Positions 34,408-42,311 of a stretch of 51,980 nucleotides of DNA are shown one piece after another. The position numbers and the translations under genes were made by a program. The first letter of the stretch is position 1, and the number at the start of each line of letters is the position of its first letter. The notes beneath the pieces were generated by a model. The model saw nothing but the letters and a program-made list of their open reading frames with translations, ran no database searches and was not told the DNA's origin. The stretch comes from HGM13233 sp964478515 (lineage in GTDB: Bacteria > Bacillota > Clostridia > Oscillospirales > Ruminococcaceae): contig CAYZIL010000015.1 in assembly GCA_964478515.1 (NCBI GenBank), positions 1 through 51,980 on the forward strand, read 5' to 3'.

Positions 34408-35445
34408 TTAGCGCTTCTTGCGCTTGGGTTCTTTTTTTTTTGAGCGTTGGATCTCAGACAGCGACAGCGCCGTGGTGCGCTGCTTGCTGCGGTCCTTTTT
34501 GCTGCCGATATTCTCGGCCTTTTCGACGGTTGTGCCGCCGTTGCGGCGAAACTCAACAGTCTCGTCCTTGCCTAGGCCCAAGTGCAGCAGCACATTGCTC
34601 TTGAGCGTTGAGGCGGTGTAAAATGCCGTCTTGTCGCGCGCGCTGAGCAGCACCGTAATTATCATTGCTATCATCAGCAGCGCGCCGAAATTGAGCAGCG
34701 ACAGCCCCGTCATATTGGTCGTCTCGCTCACCGGCATCGCAATGGCGCGCCGGTCAGCAAACTGGTAGCAGCCGGCGACAAAGAGCCAGACGTAAAACAG
34801 CACCGCCGCCACCGGCGCGGCAATTCGCACGGACAACTCGGAATAGAAAAGGCAGCCGGCGGTGATTGCGACCATCACCAACAGCATGACGCCTATCAGT
34901 CCCAAAAAGGCCATGGAAAACAGTCCGTTAATCAAAAACGGTATGCCCGTCAAAAGACATATGACGGTGCCGACGGCCAATCCGAAGAAATAAGCGAGCG
35001 CCGCCATGCCCAGCTTAATGAAAAGCTTGCCGCGCATAAGCTCGACCGAGGCATACCCCATCCGCGACAGGAAATACCACCTGTTGGTGAACATTTCTCT
35101 GAACATAGCGCAGTTGGGGAACGCAACCATAGTCAGCGCCATACACAGTACCGCCGCCATGGCGTAGCAGAAATAATAACCCAATAAAGAGTCATAAATG
35201 AATGTGCCGTAAGCCTCGCTGCCAACCAGCCGCAGCACAATAGTCGCGACAAGGGCCAACACGGCCGCAGCGCCTCCCTCGCACAACAGTCCCCACAAAG
35301 GGATTTTGTCGGCGCTGAGATAGCGAGCGATATTCCGCCCCGAGCCGCCCGTCTGCTCGCGCTGGCGGCTTTGGTTCTTTGTCGGCTTGGCTCTCGTTTT
35401 CTCGAGCTTGGCCGCGTCGGTTTTACGGGTGTTATTTTTACTCAT
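34408..35445 (-). CDS. six-pass membrane protein, permease partner of the pseudo-ABC protein
   Basis: Protein of 345 residues with long charged ends (N-terminal 45 residues and C-terminal 60 residues, both Lys/Arg-rich) around six hydrophobic segments at roughly 50-72, 83-108, 142-165, 170-192, 208-228 and 250-268. The layout resembles an ABC-2-type permease subunit, with NRWYFLSRMGYASVELMRGK as a possible coupling-helix-like loop. No family could be named. The start lies one base after the stop of the ABC-like gene, so the two are translationally coupled. Confidence 0.7.
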   Translation of the reverse strand: MSKNNTRKTDAAKLEKTRAKPTKNQSRQREQTGGSGRNIARYLSADKIPLWGLLCEGGAAAVLALVATIVLRLVGSEAYGTFIYDSLLGYYFCYAMAAVLCMALTMVAFPNCAMFREMFTNRWYFLSRMGYASVELMRGKLFIKLGMAALAYFFGLAVGTVICLLTGIPFLINGLFSMAFLGLIGVMLLVMVAITAGCLFYSELSVRIAAPVAAVLFYVWLFVAGCYQFADRRAIAMPVSETTNMTGLSLLNFGALLMIAMIITVLLSARDKTAFYTASTLKSNVLLHLGLGKDETVEFRRNGGTTVEKAENIGSKKDRSKQRTTALSLSEIQRSKKKEPKRKKR

Positions 35446-35446
35446 T

Positions 35447-37536
35447 TTACTTGCTCACCGCCTCGCTGAGAGCCTTGACAAAAGTCTTCGGGCGCTCAAT
35501 TATGTCGCTGCCGGTAAGGCCGCTTTCCCGCAGCAGCGCTTCCAATGCGCGCGCGCTGACGTCGGCATTTTCGCGGTTGTAAATGGCGATACCGTCGCGG
35601 GCGACAGTGCAGCTTAACTGCGGCAAATATTCGGCGAGCCGCGCTCTAATCTGTTCTCCTTGCAGCGTGCGCGCCAAAATAAGATCACTGCTGTATTTGC
35701 AGCAAAAATCCTCGATGTGTCCGTTGAAAAGCGTCTGGCCGTCGCTGAGCGCTACGGCGATATTGGCGCAGTCCGCAACAAGTCCCTCGCACATCGTCGC
35801 CATCAGTACAGTTTTGCCGTGCTCGCGCATGGCGGCAAATATCCGTTTCGCTGCGGCGCGGTCGCTTTCGGAATAAGACATTTCGGGAATATTAATTATA
35901 ACGGTATCGACAATTTTGCTGAACAGCGCGGTTATCATCAAAAGCAGCAGCTTTTGCGCCGCAGTCAGCAAGCTGACCTTAGTGGTGGCCTGGGCACCGT
36001 TGACAAGCAGCTGCAGCAGCTCGGCCAATTCCTCGCCGCGGCCGGCTACTTCCTGCTTCATGTTGGCAAAAGACAGGTCCAAAAAACTCTCTACGCTCAA
36101 GTCGCAATCCAGCACGCCGGTATCGTCAAGATAGAGAATATTCGGCATCTCGACTTGCTCGTTCGCACCGATTTTTTCGCCGGATATTACCAGCTCTCCG
36201 GCCGTGAACACGTTGCAGCCGCCGATTATCTGCAGCAGCGCGTAGCTGTCGTAGAACCGCGGCGAGCCAAACGCGCAGCAACTGCCCTTGGGCACGCGGA
36301 AGCTGACATTTTTTATAATACTTTTTGATTCGCCGAACTTCGTCTTAAACTCAGCGTCACAAGCGAGAGAGTGAGCCTCGACGCTCATCCCGTCGGTATT
36401 TTCCAAATATTCGTTGCTGAAAAGCAGTGACGTTTGCTCGCCTTCGCTTGTCGGCTGCGGCTCAATCGCTGCCGGCGGCTGCTGTGCGGCAAAAATATTT
36501 TCTGCTGTCGGTGCGGTGAGTGCGGCAACTTCCGGCTGTGTGGTTTCACTTTCAAATATGGGTTGCACCGCAGCGGGCGTCTCGCGCATCACCGGGCTCA
36601 GCGGCGCTGCCAGCGCCGGTTCTTCCGCGCCGAACTCGCCGAGACTTACCGAGGCGGGCGACGAACTCTGGTCGACGAATACCGGCTGCTGTCGTGCCGG
36701 AACTGCCGGCTGCTGTTCAAGCTGTGCCGGCGCCTGCTGCGCCATAAAGGCGTTAATGTCAAACTGCGGCTGCGCGTCGCTCTGCGGCGCCGCCGGCTGC
36801 GGTTCAAGCTGTGCCGGCGCCTGCTGCGCCATAAAGGCGTTAATGTCAAACTGCGGCTGCGCGTCGCTCTGCGGCGCCGCCGGCTGCGGTTCAAGCTGTG
36901 CCGGCGCCTGCTGCGCCATAAAGGCGTTAATGTNNNNNNNNNNNNNNNNNNNNNNNNNNNNNNNNNNNNNNNNNNNNNNNNNNNNNNNNNNNNNNNNNNN
37001 NNNNNNNNNNNNNNNNNNNNNNNNNNNNNNNNNTCGGTCTGCGCCGGACGCTCGTTATAGACGGGCTGCGGCGCCGGGCGCTGCTCGGTCTGCACCGGAC
37101 GCTCGTTATAGACGGGCTGCGGCGCTGAAGCTCCGCCACTGTGCGGGTAGGGCGCGCGGTCCTGATACGGCAAAGCCTGCGCGGGCACGCTGTGCGCGCG
37201 CGGCATCTGCTGCTGCGGCGCGTTGGGCGGCGCAAAGCGCTGCGTGTTGAGCGGTTGCCGCGGTGTCAGCGGCACAAACGCGCCGCCGGACTGCGGGGTA
37301 CGCCGCTGTGCCGGTGTGTACTGGGTACTTCTGTCGTGCAGCGCGCCGAGCTGCGCCGGGTCGAGTCCGCTTTGGCGCACCGGGCGCGGCATTGGGCGCT
37401 GCGGGGCGGGGTTTACTGCGTTCTGTTGCGGGTTTCGCGGTTGCTGCGCGCCGTAAGCGTTCTCATGCTGCGCAGCGGGGTAACCGCTTCCCTGCTCCAT
37501 AACAGGGTAGTTTCCGCCGAAATTGTTATTCTGCAT
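35447..37536 (-). CDS. ABC-ATPase-like protein with degenerate catalytic motifs and Pro/Gln-rich repeat N-terminus
   Basis: The N-terminal part (from ATG 37536) is Asn/Gln/Pro-rich and disordered, with 17-residue repeats (APQPVYNERP). After a 100-N gap come 29-residue repeats (DINAFMAQQAPAQLEPQP). The last 300 residues have an ABC ATPase layout: IIKNVSFRVPKGS, then GSPRFYDSY where Walker A should be (no GKST), TAAQKLLLLMI in place of LSGGQ, VIINIPEM in place of Walker B, and LMATMCE where the switch histidine belongs. It is therefore probably a non-hydrolysing scaffold. With the gap taken as 100 bases the two halves are out of frame, so the gap length is nominal. It is coupled to a permease-like gene. 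Confidence 0.75.
36744..36933 (-). repeat. 87-bp coding tandem repeat
   Basis: Two full copies (36744-36830 and 36831-36917) that look identical by eye, and the start of a third running into the N gap. Each encodes 29 residues including DINAFMAQQAPAQLE. A diverged partial copy precedes them at 36708-36743. Confidence 0.92.
36934..37033. other. assembly gap (100 N) in a repeat-rich gene
   Basis: Exactly 100 Ns between two different coding repeat arrays. The flanking frames do not match across 100 bases, so the true length differs and the number of missing repeats is unknown. Confidence 0.95.
37034..37124 (-). repeat. 51-bp coding tandem repeat
   Basis: Nearly two copies of a 51-bp unit starting at 37034 and 37085, encoding the 17-residue unit PAPQPVYNERPVQTEQR with small changes. 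The array continues into the N gap. Confidence 0.85.
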
Positions 37537-37553
37537 GGTATTGGATTACCACC

Positions 37554-37874
37554 TTAAAATAGAAATGATAGGTCTATGCCGAGTAGCGACGGGTCTCTGC
37601 CCACATTCAAGTCGCTGAGAATCGCAATGAGGACAGCCGCCGCTATAACGACAACGACCGCCGTAATTATTGTTCCTGCAAGTCCCCGACCGGCTTTGTA
37701 AGTCGAAAACTCCTCGGTCTGGGCGGCGCGGATGCGCTCTTTTTTTTCTGCCCGGGACAGCTTTGGCGCCTTGGCGGCTTTAGCCTGCCTGGTTTTTGTT
37801 CCGGTAGAATTTTCCTGCTCTATTGCCTGCGCCGGTTTTTCCCGCCGGCGCTGCTTTTGTTCTTTTTTGGTCAT
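37554..37874 (-). CDS. small basic single-pass membrane protein
   Basis: Protein of 106 residues, not recognised. The first 65 residues are very rich in Lys, Arg, Gln and Ala (KKEQKQRRREKPAQ, KLSRAEKKERIRAA). One membrane segment follows at about 72-92 (IITAVVVVIAAAVLIAIL), then a short outer tail. The ATG at 37874 is preferred over an in-frame start at 37916, because GGAGG lies seven bases upstream and the promoter -10 at 37922 would place the transcript start near 37915. It is the first gene of the pseudo-ABC locus. Confidence 0.75.
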   Translation of the reverse strand: MTKKEQKQRRREKPAQAIEQENSTGTKTRQAKAAKAPKLSRAEKKERIRAAQTEEFSTYKAGRGLAGTIITAVVVVIAAAVLIAILSDLNVGRDPSLLGIDLSFLF

Positions 37875-37921
37875 TGCTGCCTCCACGGAAATGAGCTTAT
37901 ACTTGAAATTACTCAAAGGGG

Positions 37922-37927
37922 ATTATA
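37922..37927 (-). promoter_or_regulatory. extended -10 promoter of the pseudo-ABC locus
   Basis: TGATATAAT on the minus strand, 48 bases before the ATG at 37874. The -35 (TATTAA at 17 bases) is weak, as in the ruvC promoter, which has the same extended -10. Confidence 0.55.
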
Positions 37928-38069
37928 TCATAGTTGCGGGGAGATTAATATATCATAAAGTTAATTTTCATCTGTATTGCCATAATTTCACTGCCTATCA
38001 GGCAATTTTTGGCATGATAATCTATGCAAATCGACCAAAATGTCGAAATATTATCACAAGAGGATACAT

Positions 38070-38486
38070 ATGAACGCTAAAGAATTATTAAAAACCGGCT
38101 GCGGTTGTGCCGCGCTCAGCCCCGCCGGGGACACTGTTTGTGAAAGCGGCCGCGGTGTAGCGCCGCTTATTAAGCTGTGCGCCGCGGCCGGCGAGCGCTT
38201 TGTCGGCTGTGATTTTGCCGACCGGGTTATGGGCCGCGCCGCGGCCGCGCTGGCGCTGCAACTGCGTCCGGCAAGCGTCTGGGCTCAGACAATCAGCGAC
38301 GCCGCCGTGGAACTGCTGGAAAGCAATGGCGTAAAAGTAAGCTGGCAACAGCGGGTGCCGCACATTCTCAATGCCGAGCGCAGCGACTGGTGTCCGCTGG
38401 AAAAAACGCTGGACGGCTGCACCGACGCTGCCGAATGCCGCCGGCTCATAGGCGAATTTCGCGCCTGCATGGCCGCCGCTCGCTGA
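38070..38486 (+). CDS. DUF1893 family protein
   Basis: Protein of 138 residues that looks like the DUF1893 (TM1506-type) family, a deaminase-like fold of unknown role. The block VGCDFADRVMGRAAAALAL is its hallmark, preceded by CAALSPAGDTVCESGRGVAPLI. Two conserved cysteines occur near the end (SDWCPLEKTLDGC). The start at 38070 has AGAGGA six bases upstream. It is a monocistronic gene between a divergent spacer and a terminator shared with the NYN gene. Confidence 0.85.
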   Translation: MNAKELLKTGCGCAALSPAGDTVCESGRGVAPLIKLCAAAGERFVGCDFADRVMGRAAAALALQLRPASVWAQTISDAAVELLESNGVKVSWQQRVPHILNAERSDWCPLEKTLDGCTDAAECRRLIGEFRACMAAAR

Positions 38487-38503
38487 GCTGTAAAAAAGTC
38501 TTT

Positions 38504-38533
38504 AAGACCGCCGCAGTGTACCGCGGCGGTCTT
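38504..38533. terminator. bidirectional terminator between DUF1893 and NYN genes
   Basis: A perfect 11-bp stem AAGACCGCCGC/GCGGCGGTCTT with an eight-base loop, followed on the plus strand by TGCTGTTTTTTTC and on the minus strand by AAAGACTTTTTTAC. Confidence 0.85.
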
Positions 38534-38545
38534 TGCTGTTTTTTT

Positions 38546-39295
38546 CTATTTCGATTTCTGCCTGCGCTTGGGGGCAATATAAGTCAGCGGCGCCAAATCC
38601 TTGCCCTGTGAGCGCGGCTGTACCGTAAAACGGCTGCTGGCGCGAATAAGCTGAGTCAGCTTGCGGTAACCGTAGTTGCGCACGTCGAAATCCGGCAGCT
38701 TTTTTTGCAGCACATTGCCGAGCTTGCCGAGAAACACAAAACCGTCCTCGTCGGAATTCTCCAGCGCAATGCGCTCAATAATATCTATTATCTCGTCAAA
38801 TTCCGCCTTCTTCTCCTCGGGCGGCTGCGTGTTGTGCTCCGGTTCCGGCTCAATGCTCTCGCTGATGACCTCAAGATACTTAAAATTCTCGCACGCGGCA
38901 ATAAAGGGTTTGGGAGTCTTGCGCTCTCCCATACCCATGACATACATCCCGGCCTCGCGCAGCCGCGCGGCCAGGCGGGTAAAATCGCTGTCGCTGCTGA
39001 TAATACAAAACGCGTCCACACTTTTGCTGTAGAGTATATCCATGGCGTCAATAATCAGCGCCGAGTCGGTCGAGTTTTTGCCGGTGGTGTAGCTGTACTG
39101 CTGCACAGGCATAATTGAATAAGCCAGCAGCGCTTTTTTCCACGAGCTGAGCTGCGGGTTGGTCCAGTCCCCGTAAATGCGCTTGTTGGTTATTTTTACG
39201 TTGTAGTTTGTCAGTTCTTCAAATATATAGTTCAAGTAGCGGCCGGAGACGTTCTCTGCGTCTATCAGCACCGCCATTCGCAGTTCATCGCTCAT
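38546..39295 (-). CDS. NYN-domain (PIN-like) protein with C-terminal OST-HTH/LOTUS domain
   Basis: Protein of 249 residues. The N-terminal NYN nuclease-like fold shows the acidic residues of the LabA/DUF88 family: MAVLIDAENV, NSTDSALIIDAMD and ISSDSDFTRLAARLRE. The linker is Glu/Pro-rich. The last 75 residues resemble an OST-HTH RNA-binding domain (FVFLGKLGNVLQKKLPDFDVRNYGYRKLTQLI, here split over two helices and a strand). It is probably an RNA-binding or RNA-cleaving protein. The ATG at 39295 has GAGAG upstream. Confidence 0.88.
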   Translation of the reverse strand: MSDELRMAVLIDAENVSGRYLNYIFEELTNYNVKITNKRIYGDWTNPQLSSWKKALLAYSIMPVQQYSYTTGKNSTDSALIIDAMDILYSKSVDAFCIISSDSDFTRLAARLREAGMYVMGMGERKTPKPFIAACENFKYLEVISESIEPEPEHNTQPPEEKKAEFDEIIDIIERIALENSDEDGFVFLGKLGNVLQKKLPDFDVRNYGYRKLTQLIRASSRFTVQPRSQGKDLAPLTYIAPKRRQKSK

Positions 39296-39361
39296 ATTCA
39301 AGCTCTCTTTCTTTGCGGCTGATATTATTCTATCAGATTGCGGCCGAGAATACAAATTGCT

Positions 39362-39390
39362 TGTCTCACCGCCGCAATTGGGTTATAATC
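39362..39390 (+). promoter_or_regulatory. promoter of the MntP-like gene
   Basis: TTGTCT, 17 bases, then TATAAT: a good sigma-70-type match starting 51 bases before the likely start codon. The ribosome binding site GGAGG follows at 39427. Confidence 0.65.
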
Positions 39391-39440
39391 GCGTTAAGTA
39401 ACGGCCGTTCGCTGCGGCCGCACACAGGAGGCGACGGGTT

Positions 39441-40034
39441 TTGGACGCAACAACGCTGATTACCGTATTGCTGCTGGGACTGGCGTTTTCCGGTGATGTG
39501 CTCGCTGTGGCGGATGAGCTCAATATTGAGCGCGCCCGCGAGCGCCTTGCGGCGGCCTTGAGCCTTGCGGCGGCATACGCCGTTTCGCACGCACTGTTCG
39601 CCGCGCTCGGCTATATTGTCGTCAGCGTTTTCGGCGACGCGGCCGGTCGTTTTGACCACTGGGCGGCGCTGGCGCTGCTCGCCTTTGTCGGCGTCAGCAT
39701 GGCGGCAGCGGCGCTGCGCGCACTGCGCGTGGCGCAAAAGGAGGACGAAGAGGCGCCGCCGGCAAACGAGTTTGACTTAAAAACCGCGCTGCGCACCTGC
39801 GCGCGCGGCGCGCTTGAATGCGTCGCCGCCGGCGTCGCGCTCGCCGCATTGGACGCACCCGTCTATTTAAGCACCGCTCTGCTCGGCTGCACCGGTTTTG
39901 CCGCCGCTCTGCCGGCTTTTCTCGTGCGGCGCAGACCGGTTTTCGTCAATAGCGCCTGCGGCTTCGTCGCCGGCTGCGTGCTTGTTGCCATCGGCGCGGA
40001 AATATTGTTGCGCCATCTTTTTCTCGGCGGCTGA
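39441..40034 (+). CDS. divergent MntP-like (putative manganese efflux) membrane protein
   Basis: Protein of 197 residues with six hydrophobic segments arranged as an internal repeat of three. The first half starts LITVLLLGLAFSGDVLAVADEL, which parallels the SMDA block of MntP. FDHWAALALLAFVGVSMAAAAL matches the third helix. The second half has FDLKTALRTCARGALECVAAGVALAAL, where MntP has an Asp and this protein has Glu. The start is a TTG with GGAGG nine bases upstream. The assignment is by layout only, so metal export is an inference. It has a clear promoter and terminator and stands alone. Confidence 0.6.
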   Translation: MDATTLITVLLLGLAFSGDVLAVADELNIERARERLAAALSLAAAYAVSHALFAALGYIVVSVFGDAAGRFDHWAALALLAFVGVSMAAAALRALRVAQKEDEEAPPANEFDLKTALRTCARGALECVAAGVALAALDAPVYLSTALLGCTGFAAALPAFLVRRRPVFVNSACGFVAGCVLVAIGAEILLRHLFLGG

Positions 40035-40068
40035 GCGCTGAGACCAGCTTAGTGTGCTGCATTCATAA

Positions 40069-40104
40069 GCAGGCCGCCCGCCGCACTTGCGGCGGGCGGC
40101 CTGC
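40069..40104 (+). terminator. terminator of the MntP-like gene
   Basis: A perfect 16-bp stem GCAGGCCGCCCGCCGC and complement with an ACTT loop, followed by TACTATTATATT, 35 bases after the stop. Confidence 0.8.
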
Positions 40105-40231
40105 TACTATTATATTACCTTTTGCGGCCGGCAATACCTGCCGCTGTGCTTGCGGCGACAGCAAACAAAAAACTGCGCAAAGCGCCGGTGCGTGGCGCCG
40201 AAAATCCAGAAAGCACAGGTTAACGCCGAAG

Positions 40232-40264
40232 TATTTGTATAATAATATGTGAAATATACAAATA
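40232..40264. promoter_or_regulatory. AT-rich inverted repeat between convergent genes
   Basis: TATTTGTATA and TATACAAATA form a perfect 10-bp inverted repeat spaced by 13 bases, ending four bases from the stop of the effector-binding gene. It could be a weak terminator or a protein-binding site. Confidence 0.4.
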
Positions 40265-40267
40265 GTA

Positions 40268-40726
40268 TTAAAGCCGTCTTATCGGCAGGCAGATGTAGTC
40301 AAGCCCGCTGCGCAAGTCGTGGTAATCCTGCGCGGCGCCGGCAAGGTGCAGACCGGCCGCTTGTAGCGCGCACAGCGCGCGGCGAAAGCTGTCCGCTCCC
40401 TCGTTCTTGAAACGCACAAATTCAAATGCCGGTATCTGCCAGCGCGTCCAGCCCGGCGGCGGCGACGCGTCTTTGCGACATTCGGCGCCGGCAAGATAAA
40501 GCCCGCTGCTGAAATCGCCCTGCCATGGCGCAAAGCTGAGCGAAAAGTCCGACATCGCTCCCCAAATACCGGCAAGGGTACCGTCGGCGCACCTCAGCGC
40601 CAGCGGCTCTATTTCGGCAAAGCGGTCGTTAGCCCGCCGCCAAAGTTCCGAAACAAAGCCCTCGCCGTCTGCGGTGGACCCGGCAATACCGATAACCGCA
40701 AAGCTGTCTTTACAAAATTTCTCCAT
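40268..40726 (-). CDS. stand-alone GyrI-like effector-binding domain protein
   Basis: Protein of 152 residues resembling the ligand-binding domain found at the C-terminus of some AraC/MerR-type regulators, but with no DNA-binding part. The blocks GIAGSTADGEGFVSELW, GIWGAMSDFSLSFAPW, GLYLAGAEC and PGWTRWQIPAFEF are typical of this family in Firmicutes. The start at 40726 overlaps the DMT exporter gene by 17 bases, so the two are coupled and it may sense or buffer a ligand of that exporter. Confidence 0.85.
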   Translation of the reverse strand: MEKFCKDSFAVIGIAGSTADGEGFVSELWRRANDRFAEIEPLALRCADGTLAGIWGAMSDFSLSFAPWQGDFSSGLYLAGAECRKDASPPPGWTRWQIPAFEFVRFKNEGADSFRRALCALQAAGLHLAGAAQDYHDLRSGLDYICLPIRRL

Positions 40727-41639
40727 CAGCACACCCGCTCTCAACACTGCCGCGCGTTTTGCGCGCCGGCAACTGTGCCACTATCAGCGCCGCGAAAACC
40801 AGCGCGCAGCCGCCCAGTTCGCGGGCGCTGAGCGTCTGCGACAGCAGCACCCAACCCGCCAGGGCGGCGAATACCGACTCGAAGCTGAGCACCAGCGACG
40901 AAACAAAAGCGCTGACAGTGCGCTGCCCGACTATCTGCAGCGAAAACGCCAAACCGCAGGAGACTACGCCGGAATACAGCAGCGACCAGCGCGCGCCCCA
41001 AACCGCGCTCAGCGGCGACCAGCCGGTAATGCTTGCAGCCACCGCCGCCAGCACGCCCGAGACCGCAGCTTGCACCAGCGACAGCGTCAAACAGTCGGCG
41101 CTTGCGGTGTATTTGTCTATAACAAGAATATGCACCGCAAAAATTACTGCGGCGGCCAACAGATAAAAGTCGCCTGCGCCGAGCGTGAATCCGTCGCCGG
41201 CACACAGCAGCCAAAGTCCGGCCGTGGCCGCCGCCACCGCCAGCCAGACGTTCCAGCCGGCGCGCTTGCGCAGGAAAAGGCCCAGCACCGGAACGAACAC
41301 AATGTAAAGCGCGGTGAGAAACCCGGACTTTGCCACTGTAGAGCGCATAATTCCGTACTGCTGCACGTAACTTGCGGCAAACATCAGTACTCCGCACAGC
41401 GCGCCGCCGCCGAGCGTGGCGCGCATGTCGGTGTGCCCGCTGGCGCGGCGCGTGCGCCGCAGCGACAGCAGTGCCAGCGGCAGTATTGTCAGCGAGCCCA
41501 GAACCGAGCGCACGACTAAAAAAGTGCCCGGCGACACCAGCTCCAGCCCGATACTCTGCGCCACGAAGCCGGTGCCCCATATAAGCGCCGCTCCCGCCAA
41601 AGCTATAATGCCGCCGAACGAATTATTGTTTTTACTCAA
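40710..41639 (-). CDS. EamA/DMT family transporter
   Basis: Integral membrane protein of 309 residues with ten hydrophobic segments in two EamA repeats. LAGAALIWGTGFVAQSIGLELVSPG is the first-repeat signature and the second begins near LLAAAVIFAVHILVIDKY. The C-terminal repeat ends with SLVLSFESVFAALAGWVLL, a strong DMT block. The substrate is unknown (metabolite or drug export is typical). The start is a TTG with GGAG 11 bases before it. It lies just downstream of phoU and probably continues the pst transcript. Confidence 0.9.
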   Translation of the reverse strand: MSKNNNSFGGIIALAGAALIWGTGFVAQSIGLELVSPGTFLVVRSVLGSLTILPLALLSLRRTRRASGHTDMRATLGGGALCGVLMFAASYVQQYGIMRSTVAKSGFLTALYIVFVPVLGLFLRKRAGWNVWLAVAAATAGLWLLCAGDGFTLGAGDFYLLAAAVIFAVHILVIDKYTASADCLTLSLVQAAVSGVLAAVAASITGWSPLSAVWGARWSLLYSGVVSCGLAFSLQIVGQRTVSAFVSSLVLSFESVFAALAGWVLLSQTLSARELGGCALVFAALIVAQLPARKTRGSVESGCADGEIL

Positions 41640-41666
41640 TTGTAAACTCCGTATCTTGTCTGTTAT

Positions 41667-42311
41667 CTATATGCTTTTGTGCTGGCCGGTAATTGAAAAC
41701 ACTACCCACTCGGCAATATTTACCGCGTGGTCGGCTATGCGCTCAAGATATTTTGCAATCATCAGCAAGTCAGCCGCCGTCTCGCCGTAGCTGCCGTTCT
41801 TTTTTACCAGCTCTATCGTTTGTTTTTTCACCTCGTCAAAGAGGTTGTCGACAATATCGTCGTCGTCAATGACGGCGCGCGCCAATTCCAGGTCGCGGCG
41901 CACAAAAGCGTCTATGCTGTCCGTAACCATTTTTATGGCGGCGCGGGCCATGTCACCAATATGGACGGTGTCGGTGTAGCTGACAACATTGCCCATAAGG
42001 GTTATTTCGCACACGTCGGCCGCCTGGTCGCCGATGCGCTCCATATCCGTGACCATCTTCAGCGCCGCCGAGATGGTGCGCAAGTCGCGCGCCACCGGCT
42101 GCTGCTGCAGCAATATGCGCAAGCACAGCTGTTCTATGTCGAGTTCTTTTTTGTCTATTGTTTGTTCCGCTTCCACGGTCTGTTTGGCCAGCGACTCGTC
42201 GCCCTCCATCAGCGCCTTTACGGCGGTGGCGATGGCGCTTTCGCACATTGCGCCCATCTCCACCAGCTCGTCGTTGAGCCGTTGCAGCTGTTCGTCGAAT
42301 TTGCTTCTCAT
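41667..42311 (-). CDS. phoU: phosphate signalling protein PhoU
   Basis: Protein of 214 residues made of two PhoU three-helix repeats. The metal-binding ExxxD motifs are visible as TDMERIGDQAADV in the first repeat and KYLERIADHAVNIAEW in the second. PhoU modulates Pst uptake and Pho signalling. The start overlaps the pstB stop by one base (TAATG). Its place after pstB is the usual operon order. Confidence 0.96.
   Translation of the reverse strand: MRSKFDEQLQRLNDELVEMGAMCESAIATAVKALMEGDESLAKQTVEAEQTIDKKELDIEQLCLRILLQQQPVARDLRTISAALKMVTDMERIGDQAADVCEITLMGNVVSYTDTVHIGDMARAAIKMVTDSIDAFVRRDLELARAVIDDDDIVDNLFDEVKKQTIELVKKNGSYGETAADLLMIAKYLERIADHAVNIAEWVVFSITGQHKSI

Noticed and set aside
36744..37124. 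Regular direct repeats that might suggest a CRISPR array
   Set aside because: The repeats are contiguous without spacers, keep an open reading frame and encode Pro/Gln-rich protein repeats.
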